DNA of 64,000 nt from JBFXJF01 sp050175155. Lineage in GTDB: Bacteria; Bacillota; Bacilli; Tepidibacillales; Tepidibacillaceae. The stretch's first letter is position 1. Every line of letters begins with the position of its first letter. The position numbers were made by a program, and so were the translations under genes. The stretch lies in NCBI GenBank assembly GCA_050175155.1, contig JBFXJF010000001.1, positions 62,001-126,000 on the forward strand, written 5' to 3'. This document shows positions 9,093-16,290 of this stretch, in pieces. Below the pieces are notes generated by a model that did not search any database, had not been told where the DNA came from, and was given only the letters and a program-made list of their open reading frames with translations.

Positions 9093-9767
9093 ATGAACAA
9101 GAACGATTTAGCGAAAATGATTGATCATACTTTACTAAAACCAGATACTAATTTAGAAATGATTATTAAACTATGTGAAGAGGCAAAAGAATATAACTTC
9201 GCTTCAGTATGTATTAATCCATATTGGGTTCAGACTGCCTATGAACTTTTAAAGAATTCCGATGTAAAAGTGTGTACTGTTATTGGTTTTCCGCTAGGTG
9301 CCTCAACAAAAGAAGTAAAAGCTTATGAAACAAAAAATGCAATAGAAAATGGTGCTACTGAAATAGATATGGTCATCAATATCGGAGCTCTAAAAACAGG
9401 GGAATATGATACTGTTGAGGAAGATATTAAAGCTGTTGTTGAAGAATCGAAGGGTAAGGCTCTTGTTAAAGTAATATTAGAAACAGGGCTACTAACTGAT
9501 GACGAAAAAGTAATAGCTTGTCAATTAAGTAAAAAAGCTGGTACTAACTTTGTAAAGACATCCACCGGTTTTGGTAACGGTGGAGCGACATATGAAGACA
9601 TCAAATTGATGAGAGATACGGTAGGTCCAAACATTGGTGTAAAGGCTTCTGGTGGAGTCAGGGATTACGCTGGGGCTATAAGGATGATAGAAGCAGGAGC
9701 TAATAGAATCGGTGCAAGCTCAGGAATTGCTATCATTAATGGCCTAGTAGCAGATTCCGACTACTAG
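9093..9767 (+). CDS. deoC: Deoxyribose-phosphate aldolase DeoC
   Basis: A 224-residue class I aldolase starting four bases after mtaB. The Schiff-base lysine is in FVKTSTGFGNGGAT, the second lysine in VGVKASGGVRDY-like sequence (GPNIGVKASGGVRDY), and the N-terminal IDHTLLKPDT is the usual DeoC start. It cleaves 2-deoxyribose-5-phosphate to glyceraldehyde-3-phosphate and acetaldehyde. In Bacillus deoC usually sits with other nucleoside catabolism genes. Here it ends the heat-shock/tRNA-modification cluster, and cdd lies 11 kb away. Confidence 0.96.
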   Translation: MNKNDLAKMIDHTLLKPDTNLEMIIKLCEEAKEYNFASVCINPYWVQTAYELLKNSDVKVCTVIGFPLGASTKEVKAYETKNAIENGATEIDMVINIGALKTGEYDTVEEDIKAVVEESKGKALVKVILETGLLTDDEKVIACQLSKKAGTNFVKTSTGFGNGGATYEDIKLMRDTVGPNIGVKASGGVRDYAGAIRMIEAGANRIGASSGIAIINGLVADSDY

Positions 9768-9809
9768 TTACATTCATTATATGTCAGTATATTAATATAA
9801 GCATATTAA

Positions 9810-9917
9810 TGGTTTGACGGTATTTTAATATCTACGCTTCTTCTCTTGTCTATCCTTTGTAGCTTATGTTACACAGCACAAAGGAAGAGCTTAAGATATC
9901 AAAATATCGTCTAACCA
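9810..9917 (-). repeat. Palindromic MITE-like repeat, copy A
   Basis: This 108-bp unit has 23-bp imperfect terminal inverted repeats at 9810-9832 and 9895-9917, matching at 20 of 23 positions by eye. Its 62-bp asymmetric core (9833-9894) is the reverse complement of the core of copy B with about seven mismatches. Complementary stretches inside the core (CCTTTGT/ACAAAGG) let each unit fold as one long hairpin. It lies between convergent deoC and the Na/Pi cotransporter gene. It has no coding capacity. Confidence 0.75.
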
Positions 9918-9994
9918 TAAACTTTATTATAATTAACCCGAAAAAATATGATTTCATTATTTTGGGAGTTGCCTAAATATTAAGAAAATATTAA

Positions 9995-10104
9995 TAGTTT
10001 GAAGGTATTTTTAATATCTTAAGCTCTTCCTTTGTGCTATAAAACATAAGCAACAAAGGCTAAACAAGAGAAGAAGCGAAGATATTAAAATATCTTCTAA
10101 CCCA
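9995..10104 (+). repeat. Palindromic MITE-like repeat, copy B
   Basis: A 110-bp unit in inverted orientation to copy A, with terminal inverted repeats at 9995-10018 and 10081-10104 and a 62-bp core in between. A 77-bp A/T-rich spacer separates the copies. The pair fills the gap between deoC and the next gene and could also serve as a bidirectional transcription stop. I found no third copy by eye in the window. Confidence 0.75.
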
Positions 10105-10150
10105 AGACAATATTATAAATCAATAAAATTTTTTTTATTACTCATTAGTC

Positions 10151-11086
10151 TTACTTTACAATCTTACCCGGTGTTAATAAAATAGTAAGCTTAGAAAATG
10201 GCCTCACAAAAGGCAACATTATAAGCGAATTTACTAAATTAAAAATCAATTGCGAGTGAGCAATTTGTGCAGGTGGATAAGCAGTAATTCTCTCAACAAG
10301 CAAAGCTAAATTATTAATAAAAGGCAGAAAGAGAATTACACCAATTACATTAAGAAGCACATGTGCTACAGCTACTTGCCTTCCTTCTATTGATCCGCCT
10401 ATACTTGCTAAAACAGCTGTAAAACATGTCCCTATATTACTACCTAATATTATTGCGATTCCAAAGGTTAATGGTAACCCAGTATAATAAACCAAGCTCA
10501 TAGTCATAACAATAGTTGCACTACTAGATTGAATAATAGCAGTTACAATTATTCCGAAGATAAGACCGACTAGTATTTGTTGCCCATCAAGGGAAAAGAT
10601 AATTTTCGAAATCTGTGAGTTTTGAATAAAGATTGAGATAGTTCTTAAAGCGTTCATCCCAAAAAAAATTATTGCGAACCCCGTTAATATTAAACCAACC
10701 GCGCGGACTTTATTTCTTGGTATTAGAATTAGAATTAAACCAAGAATAAGAATTAGTCCTCCCCATCTATCAATATTCAATGCCACTAATTCAACAGTAG
10801 CTACCGTTCCAATATTAGTGCCTAAAATTATCCCGATACTTTGATAAAAGTTTAATAAATTGGCATTGATTAAACCGATTGTTAATACCGTTACGGCACT
10901 GCTACTTTGTAAAAATAAAGTAGCCATTGTTCCGGTAAGAAAACCATGGTAGGGTGTTTTAGTAAAGCGATACAAAAAATATTGTAGCTGATTACCTGAT
11001 ATTTTGTATAGGCCTATTCTAAGCAATTGCATACCAAATAAGAACAATGTTATACCTGTGGCAAATGGTATAATAAATTCCCTCAT
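10151..11086 (-). CDS. Na/Pi cotransporter family protein
   Basis: A 311-residue, very hydrophobic membrane protein with the duplicated QSSSA motifs of the PNaS (NptA/YjbB) family: QSSSAVTVLTIGL near residue 60 and QSSSATIVMTMSL near residue 190. GTNIGT and GSNIGT follow in each half. This family couples phosphate uptake to sodium. The C-terminal PhoU-like domain of longer homologues is absent, which makes this the short membrane-only form. The start ATG at 11086 has AGGGGATGA upstream. It is probably co-transcribed with the MFS gene upstream on the same strand. Confidence 0.85.
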   Translation of the reverse strand: MREFIIPFATGITLFLFGMQLLRIGLYKISGNQLQYFLYRFTKTPYHGFLTGTMATLFLQSSSAVTVLTIGLINANLLNFYQSIGIILGTNIGTVATVELVALNIDRWGGLILILGLILILIPRNKVRAVGLILTGFAIIFFGMNALRTISIFIQNSQISKIIFSLDGQQILVGLIFGIIVTAIIQSSSATIVMTMSLVYYTGLPLTFGIAIILGSNIGTCFTAVLASIGGSIEGRQVAVAHVLLNVIGVILFLPFINNLALLVERITAYPPAQIAHSQLIFNLVNSLIMLPFVRPFSKLTILLTPGKIVK

Positions 11087-11162
11087 CTACTTCATCCCCT
11101 AATTTGTCCTACTCTTCTTTTATGATTAAATAGGATGAATTAGAACGATAACAACATCTGAA

Positions 11163-12371
11163 CTATTTGATATTTTTAATCTTGCTAAATCTAGCATATA
11201 TAACATTGATAAAAATAATTGCTGCCGCTAACTCAAAAACTAATCTAGAGCCATAATTCATAGCAATCCAGCCCGATATAACTATCACAAAGGGGGTAAA
11301 AGCGTTTACTAAGACACTGCTAGATGTCATAACACGCCCAAACAGATGATTTGGAATAATTTCCTGACGATAAGTGGTCATACTTATATTGACGGCAATT
11401 CCAACTATCAAAATAAGTGAATAAGAGATTGTAAACGTTACTAAGGATTGTTTAAATACTAAAAGTAAAATAGAAAATAACACAATTATACTACCATATC
11501 TAATAATTTGCCCTTTATTAATTAATTCTTTTATGTATCTTAAGAGTAAGGTAGTTATTGTTGCAAACACGCCACTTACCCAAAAAATAATTGAGGTTTC
11601 TGCTGATGTATAGCCTAATATCTCTTTACTTTCAAAAATAAACAAGGTAACGGTTAAGTAAATCCCTACATTCATAAAAGTGCTAAAAATTGCTATCGGT
11701 AATAAAATTTCGTGTTGAAATAAATATTGAAAACCTTCCTTTATTTCCTCAAGGATTTTTCTGGTTTTTATAGAGGACTTTTTGTGTATGTTATCTTTGG
11801 GTAAGAAGCTTAATATTATAGCTGATAAAATAAAGGAGACCCCATTTAAACCAACGGTATTAATTGCTCCAATTACTCCTATTAGTATTCCAGCAAGAAT
11901 AGGTCCGATTAGCCTCATAGTAGTACTTACAAAGGTTAGATTAGTATTTGCCTCAAAAAGCAATTCATTGGGAACAATATCTGGCAAGTATCCTTGAGAT
12001 GCAGAATCAAATAGTAATGTAAAAGTAGATAATAGTATAGCTGCCAAATAGATATAAGGCATCAGTAAAAATTCAAATACAGCAAGTAGAGTAATAATAA
12101 GAATTACTAAGCCCCTAATCCAATCAGATATAACCATCAGTTTCTTTCTTGATTTTCGGTCAACGTACACGCCAACAAACGGCGCAAATATCACTAAAGG
12201 AAGCATTTCCAAGGCAAGTGTCAAGGAGGTTTGGACTGCTGAGTGAGTTAAATCTAATACTAACCATGGAAGGGCTATTAGATATAATTTATCACCTAAT
12301 TGCGAGATAAATCTGCCGCTTAATAATATTAAGAAGTTACGATTTAATAGTTTTATTTTAAATTCGCTCAA
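11163..12371 (-). CDS. MFS transporter, macrolide-efflux-like
   Basis: A 402-residue major facilitator with about twelve membrane segments. The N-terminal FLILLSGRFISQLGDKLYLIALPWLVLDLT-type pattern and the loop GVYVDRKSRKKLMVISD are typical of the MefA/EntS-like drug and siderophore exporter group. The start is TTG 12371 with AAAGGGG upstream. The substrate cannot be read from the sequence. Two identical palindromes lie in its promoter region at 12422-12455, suggesting repression by a dimeric regulator that is not encoded next to it. Confidence 0.82.
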   Translation of the reverse strand: MSEFKIKLLNRNFLILLSGRFISQLGDKLYLIALPWLVLDLTHSAVQTSLTLALEMLPLVIFAPFVGVYVDRKSRKKLMVISDWIRGLVILIITLLAVFEFLLMPYIYLAAILLSTFTLLFDSASQGYLPDIVPNELLFEANTNLTFVSTTMRLIGPILAGILIGVIGAINTVGLNGVSFILSAIILSFLPKDNIHKKSSIKTRKILEEIKEGFQYLFQHEILLPIAIFSTFMNVGIYLTVTLFIFESKEILGYTSAETSIIFWVSGVFATITTLLLRYIKELINKGQIIRYGSIIVLFSILLLVFKQSLVTFTISYSLILIVGIAVNISMTTYRQEIIPNHLFGRVMTSSSVLVNAFTPFVIVISGWIAMNYGSRLVFELAAAIIFINVIYARFSKIKNIK

Positions 12372-12421
12372 TTAATAAACCCCTTTAAACTGAAGACAGT
12401 TATCTAATTATATCTTTTTTT

Positions 12422-12455
12422 ATATTAATTAATATATTAAAATATTAATTAATAT
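12422..12455. promoter_or_regulatory. Candidate tandem operator between divergent genes
   Basis: The 14-bp palindrome ATATTAATTAATAT occurs twice, at 12422-12435 and 12442-12455. The centres are 20 bp apart, about two helical turns, so both would face the same side of the DNA. The site lies between the divergent MFS gene and the gene at 12585. The A/T-rich background makes chance repetition possible. Confidence 0.4.
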
Positions 12456-12584
12456 TTGGATACTAGAATAATAGAATTTATTATAATTAATTATATTAGC
12501 TAAAAAGAAAGAAGGAAAAACAGGGGTTTTGGCGAATATTATCCTCTTAGGTTAATATATAAATATCGAAAAAGGAAGATTAAC

Positions 12585-13223
12585 ATGAGCAAAGAGCTTT
12601 CTAGTGAGTTGGAAAAACAATTCTGTGGTTTAAAAAATGTTCGTTCGGCACATATTGACTTCGATAACACTGGGGAAGTTGTAGCAATTGGAATCTTTAG
12701 TGATAATCTACGCAACCCAAAGGATATCAAGAGAGATGTTGAAGAGACTTTTCGTCAAGTGGCAGGATATCGCATCAATCATATGAAGATTAGTATAATT
12801 GAACAACAGTTAGAAAAAGAGATATTTTCGGCAGAGAAGAGAATTCGTTTTTTAACAGCTTATCAAATACAAAGACATAATAATGTAATTGAAGGAATTG
12901 TTCAAGTGGAATATAATGAGCAGAAGATTATTGGTAGTGTTGAAGCGAATTTATTCGAGATGGAAACTGAATATATTATTGCTAATGCAACTGTACAAGC
13001 ATTAATGAACATTTTAACAGAACATAATCTAAGAGTAGATAATGTGAAAGAATTAAAAATGGGAAGTGTTGATGTTATTGTAGTTACAATAACAATGATT
13101 CATAAACCATCGGGAGTAAAACACATCTTCGTTGGTTCCGTAATTAAATCAAAGGATTTGCTATCTTCTGTTGCTAAAGCGACGTTAGATTCAATAAATC
13201 GGAGAATGGACCAAGTAATTTAG
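12585..13223 (+). CDS. Uncharacterised two-domain protein
   Basis: A 212-residue soluble protein whose function I do not know. The N-terminal third has an alternating beta/alpha pattern with the conserved-looking stretch LRNPKDIKRDVEETF followed by GYRINHMKISII. I recall this R-N-P-K...R-D-(V/I)-E pattern from hypothetical proteins of Firmicutes and Actinobacteria, but no function is attached to it. The C-terminal region (VEANLFEMETEYIIANATVQ, then GVKHIFVGSV) resembles in pattern the regulatory domain of 2-isopropylmalate synthase; this is inference. There is no signal peptide or membrane segment. It is followed by a 23-residue mini-gene and an HD-GYP gene on the same strand. Confidence 0.6.
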   Translation: MSKELSSELEKQFCGLKNVRSAHIDFDNTGEVVAIGIFSDNLRNPKDIKRDVEETFRQVAGYRINHMKISIIEQQLEKEIFSAEKRIRFLTAYQIQRHNNVIEGIVQVEYNEQKIIGSVEANLFEMETEYIIANATVQALMNILTEHNLRVDNVKELKMGSVDVIVVTITMIHKPSGVKHIFVGSVIKSKDLLSSVAKATLDSINRRMDQVI

Positions 13224-13231
13224 TTATAATT

Positions 13232-13426
13232 ATTGCATAGCATAACACGAGCCGAGCTGATAATGAGACGAGCCGAACCGAAATGAGATTTTCAAAAATC
13301 TATTTCAGGGGAGGTCATTGCTCATGTTAAATAAGCTAATAAAACTTATCAAATCCAACACTCAAGTAGTTGTTGGAGATGATTGGGGATGGTAATAAGT
13401 TGAAATGATTTGTTATGCTATGCAAT
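13232..13426. repeat. Inverted-repeat-framed element around a mini-gene
   Basis: ATTGCATAGCATAACA at 13232-13247 is perfectly reverse-complementary to 13411-13426, a 16-bp arm pair 163 bp apart. Inside are an imperfect 20/21-bp tandem duplication (13247-13267 and 13268-13287, both beginning ACGAGCCGA), a hairpin at 13280-13306 (GAAAT/ATTTC and AGATTTT/AAAATCT pairs) and a 23-codon ORF with a strong Shine-Dalgarno. The right arm ends five bases before the HD-GYP Shine-Dalgarno. It could be a small mobile element or a structured mRNA region. I see no clear target-site duplication. Confidence 0.65.
13324..13395 (+). CDS. 23-residue putative peptide (MLNKLIKLIKSN...GDDWGW)
   Basis: The ORF starts at ATG 13324 with a near-perfect Shine-Dalgarno AGGGGAGG at 13307-13314, nine bases upstream, and ends with TAA followed by another TAA. 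The peptide has an amphipathic cationic N-terminal half (MLNKLIKLIKSN, three lysines spaced on one helix face) and a hydrophobic-acidic tail VVVGDDWGW ending in Trp. It has no cysteine and no signal peptide. I do not recognise it. Candidates are a leader peptide, a signalling or membrane-active peptide, or the payload of the surrounding inverted-repeat element. Confidence 0.5.
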   Translation: MLNKLIKLIKSNTQVVVGDDWGW

Positions 13427-13444
13427 TTACTTAGGAGTAGAATA

Positions 13445-14719
13445 ATGAGAAATAGTCTTAAAATCTATCTAGGAATTATCTATCTATTAGCTTTTTTTGA
13501 ATTCATTATTTTCTATGAAGGTTTTGATATTTCACAGCTCTTAGTTATGTTTGGTTTTATTTTCTTAATGACAATGTTTAATGTGGATGTTATAAGGGAT
13601 TTACAAGCTCATGTTACATATTTTTTTGCACTTCCTTTCATTATTCCAGCATTCGTCTATTTAAATCCTTCTTATGTTATGTTATATATCTACTTCTCAG
13701 CTATGTATATATATAGGGGTAGTATCTGGTACAAAAGAATATTTAATGCTTCTATATACAGTATAGCACTGGGTGTTTCCTCGTATTTATTTCATGAATT
13801 TTATCCTAGTAATTTTGAAAGTTCAGATTTATTTTCTATTACCTTCTTTATGCTTGTAATAATACTTACGATATATTACAAGGCTTCAAACTACATACTT
13901 GTTTTTATAGTTATTTCCTTAGAAAAAAGAAAGTTTGATATAAATGTAATTATAGGTCTTTTTAATACCACTAAAACTGCATTCGTTACTTTTTTTGTTG
14001 GTTTAATTAATGTACTTTTATTTTTTTATACCAATCTAATTGGTGTAGCAATCTTTTCTTTTATTATTTTTTTCTTTAGACCAGCTTTACGATATAGACA
14101 GATTTTTGAAAACGAGCTATCAACATTTACTAGTTTTGTTTTACATATTATTAAACAGATGGATCCAATCACACATAGTCATTCTGAACGGGTTAAATTC
14201 TGGACAATTCTGCTAGCTGAGAAAAAGGGACTTAATAGTACTGAGATAAGGCAACTATCACAGGCAGCATCATGGCATGATATTGGTAAAATAGAGATTC
14301 CTGTAAGTATTCTAAATAAACCCTCTCCACTGCTAGAAGAAGAATATGAAATAGTTAAAATTCATCCCGAACAAGGATATCAGCTTGTTAAAGATATGGA
14401 ATTCTTTAAGAAGTTTCTACCGGTTATTAGGCATCATCATGAACGTTATGATGGTAAGGGATATCCATTAGGACTGGTGTGTGAGAATATACCACTTCAT
14501 GCAAGGATTATGGCAATTACTGATGCATTTGATGCAATGACTTCCGATCGATCCTATCGAAAAGCATTAGATATCAATATTGCCGTGAAGGAACTTGCCA
14601 CTTGTTCTGGTACACAATTTGATCCTTTATTAGTTCAGGTGTTTATAGAGGCGTTACAAGATAAGTACGGTATGAATTTTGAAAGATATAATCAGGAAAC
14701 AATTATGGGCGTTATATAG
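13445..14719 (+). CDS. Membrane-anchored HD-GYP domain protein
   Basis: A 424-residue protein. ATG 13445 with TAGGAG upstream is preferred over the in-frame ATG at 13415, which lies inside the inverted-repeat arm. Residues 1-230 form roughly seven or eight hydrophobic segments. Residues 240-415 are an HD-GYP domain with HSHSERVKFW, SWHDIGKIEIP, RHHHERYDGKGYPLGL and DAFDAMTSDRSYR. HD-GYP proteins usually hydrolyse cyclic di-GMP. The HD and GYP motifs are intact here, so it is probably active, with the membrane part as a sensor of unknown signal. Confidence 0.87.
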   Translation: MRNSLKIYLGIIYLLAFFEFIIFYEGFDISQLLVMFGFIFLMTMFNVDVIRDLQAHVTYFFALPFIIPAFVYLNPSYVMLYIYFSAMYIYRGSIWYKRIFNASIYSIALGVSSYLFHEFYPSNFESSDLFSITFFMLVIILTIYYKASNYILVFIVISLEKRKFDINVIIGLFNTTKTAFVTFFVGLINVLLFFYTNLIGVAIFSFIIFFFRPALRYRQIFENELSTFTSFVLHIIKQMDPITHSHSERVKFWTILLAEKKGLNSTEIRQLSQAASWHDIGKIEIPVSILNKPSPLLEEEYEIVKIHPEQGYQLVKDMEFFKKFLPVIRHHHERYDGKGYPLGLVCENIPLHARIMAITDAFDAMTSDRSYRKALDINIAVKELATCSGTQFDPLLVQVFIEALQDKYGMNFERYNQETIMGVI

Positions 14720-14734
14720 GTAAGGAGGTTTATA

Positions 14735-15070
14735 ATGAGTAGTTGCGTATTTTGTAAAATTATTAATGGTGATATTCCTGCTAAAAAAATATTTGAAGAT
14801 GAAGATATTATTGCTTTTCATGATATTAATCCAAAAGCCAAAATTCATGTTTTGGTAATACCCAAAAAACATATACCAACATTTATGGATGTGCAAGAAG
14901 AGGATTTTCTTCTAATTGGGAAAATTCACAAGGCTATACAAGAAGTTGCAAAAATATTAAAAATAGAGGAAAGTGGATTTCGAGTAATTAATAACTGTGA
15001 AAGTGATGGTGGACAAGAAGTTTATCATATTCACTATCATATATTAGGCGGGGAAAAGCTTCCTTTTTAG
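14735..15070 (+). CDS. HIT family hydrolase (HinT-like)
   Basis: A 111-residue histidine triad protein with the C-terminal active site VYHIHYHILGG and N-terminal CVFCKIINGDIPAKKIFEDE. It has a strong AAGGAGG Shine-Dalgarno and follows the HD-GYP gene by 15 bases. The HinT branch hydrolyses nucleoside phosphoramidates and aminoacyl-adenylates. A position just before rpsU is common in Clostridia. Confidence 0.93.
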   Translation: MSSCVFCKIINGDIPAKKIFEDEDIIAFHDINPKAKIHVLVIPKKHIPTFMDVQEEDFLLIGKIHKAIQEVAKILKIEESGFRVINNCESDGGQEVYHIHYHILGGEKLPF

Positions 15071-15079
15071 AGAGTATAG

Positions 15080-15109
15080 TTGACACTATTTTAAAAAATA
15101 TAATATAAT
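15080..15109 (+). promoter_or_regulatory. Sigma-A-type promoter of rpsU-yqeY
   Basis: A perfect TTGACA at 15080-15085 and a perfect TATAAT at 15104-15109 are separated by 18 bp. It is the strongest-looking promoter in this part of the window, as expected for a ribosomal protein gene. Confidence 0.8.
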
Positions 15110-15172
15110 TTAATCTGTTACTTTGTATTGCATTACTTTTTGTTCGGTAATGTGGAGGGAGGGGAATTATAT

Positions 15173-15346
15173 ATGTCAGAAATTCGCGTAAAGAAGAATG
15201 AAACTCTAGATAGTGCTCTTCGTAGATTTAAACGTAACATTTCAAAAGATGGTGTTTTGGCTGAGGTAAAAAAGCGTAAACACTACGAAAAGCCTAGCGT
15301 AAAACGTAAAAAGAAATCTGAAGCTGCAAGAAAACGGAAATACTAG
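15173..15346 (+). CDS. rpsU: 30S ribosomal protein S21
   Basis: Start at ATG 15173 behind GGAGGGAGGGG. The 57-residue protein begins MSEIRVKKNETLDSALRRFK and ends in a very basic Lys/Arg tail, the complete S21 pattern. An in-frame opening 45 bases upstream is not used, because the Shine-Dalgarno lies between. S21 binds the 30S platform near the anti-Shine-Dalgarno. It is followed by yqeY, as in B. subtilis. Confidence 0.97.
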   Translation: MSEIRVKKNETLDSALRRFKRNISKDGVLAEVKKRKHYEKPSVKRKKKSEAARKRKY

Positions 15347-15358
15347 GGGGGTATATCT

Positions 15359-15802
15359 ATGACTTTAATGTTCCGATTAACTGAAGATATGAAGCAGGCG
15401 ATGAAGAATAAAGATAAGTTTAAACTCTCCGTTATCCGTATGGTTATTTCTTCTATTAAATACGCTGAAATCGAAAAAAAATCATCTTTAACGGATGATC
15501 AGATTATTGATGTTCTGACTCGTGAACTTAAGCAAAGACGGGATTCCCTCCATGAATTCGAGAAAGCTGATAGAGTAGATTTAATTGAACAAGTTAAATC
15601 TGAAATAGTGATTCTTCAAGATTATTTACCTGAACAATTATCGGAAGACGAGCTAAAAAAGGTAATTCAAGATACGGTTTACGAGATTGGCGCGAAAACT
15701 AAATCGGAAATCGGTACTGTTATGGCAGCGGTTATGCCGAAAGTTAAAGGACGTGCCGATGGAAAACTGATTAATAAACTTGTTCAAGAATTGTTAACTT
15801 AA
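15359..15802 (+). CDS. yqeY: GatB/YqeY domain protein
   Basis: A 147-residue YqeY protein with LTEDMKQAMKNKDKFKLSVIRM at the start and the conserved LPEQLSEDELKKVI and MPKVKGRADGKLINKLVQELL. The fold matches the tail domain of the GatB amidotransferase subunit, and a tRNA-related role is assumed from this. It is coupled to rpsU with a GGGGGG Shine-Dalgarno. A second in-frame ATG nine bases on is possible. Confidence 0.93.
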   Translation: MTLMFRLTEDMKQAMKNKDKFKLSVIRMVISSIKYAEIEKKSSLTDDQIIDVLTRELKQRRDSLHEFEKADRVDLIEQVKSEIVILQDYLPEQLSEDELKKVIQDTVYEIGAKTKSEIGTVMAAVMPKVKGRADGKLINKLVQELLT

Positions 15803-15808
15803 ATATAA

Positions 15809-15840
15809 GAACGTCTAGATACTTAGTCTAGGCGTTTTTC
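15809..15840 (+). terminator. Terminator after rpsU-yqeY
   Basis: AACGTCTAGA pairs with the TCTAGGCGTT arm (one G-U pair) around a short loop, followed by TTTTTC. It lies seven bases after the yqeY stop. Confidence 0.75.
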
Positions 15841-15876
15841 CATGATTTAGAAGAGACAAAATAATTTAGAAACCTT

Positions 15877-15911
15877 TAAAAACTGTTCACCCCAATGGTG
15901 ACAGTTTTTTG
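15877..15911 (+). terminator. Second terminator upstream of yqfC
   Basis: AAAAACTGTTCACC and GGTGACAGTTTTTT form a stem with one mismatch and a CCAAT-type loop. A-runs and T-runs on both sides allow termination in either direction. It backs up the rpsU-yqeY stop. Confidence 0.7.
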
Positions 15912-15996
15912 CAATTAAACATATATTTTTAATAACATATTTTATAGAGAATATGCATATGGCTTAAACAAGTATAAGTGGGAGGAGAGGATTATA

Positions 15997-16290
15997 TTGA
16001 TTAGAATTCTTTCAAAATTTAAAAGTAATTTTGCAAAAAGCATTGATCTCCCAGTTGATGTTACTTTAAATCTACCCAGAATAACAATAGTAGGTTTCAA
16101 TCAAATATATATTGAAAATTATCAAGAAGTTGTAAAATTCACCGAAGAATATCTATTACTTAATTTAAAAAATAAGTATCTAAAAATAATAGGAACCGAT
16201 TTAAAAATACGTTCAATAATACCTGAAGATATATATATTGAAGGTTTGATAAGCCAGATAGATTATTTGAACAAGGGGGATATTTCTTGA
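15997..16290 (+). CDS. yqfC: Sporulation protein YqfC
   Basis: A 97-residue protein starting at TTG 15997 behind GGGAGGAGAGG. It has the YabP/YqfC-family pattern, including DLPVDVTLNLPRITIVGFNQ and a central ENYQEVVKFTEE. The family is linked to the forespore-mother cell or spore cortex stage. It overlaps yqfD by four bases (TTGA), the usual yqfC-yqfD coupling. Confidence 0.9.
   Translation: MIRILSKFKSNFAKSIDLPVDVTLNLPRITIVGFNQIYIENYQEVVKFTEEYLLLNLKNKYLKIIGTDLKIRSIIPEDIYIEGLISQIDYLNKGDIS

Noticed and set aside
12482..12495. A third A/T palindrome, TATAATTAATTATA, near the operator pair
   Set aside because: Its core is different (AATT-AATT rather than TTAA-TTAA) and such palindromes arise easily in this composition; it may simply contain a -10 box.
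13232..13426. Calling the inverted-repeat element an insertion sequence
   Set aside because: There is no transposase and no visible target-site duplication; the arms could equally be an RNA stem, so it is left as an unclassified element.
15128..15172. N-terminal extension of S21 from an in-frame ATG at 15128
   Set aside because: The strong Shine-Dalgarno lies downstream of this ATG, and S21 normally starts at the MSEIRV position.
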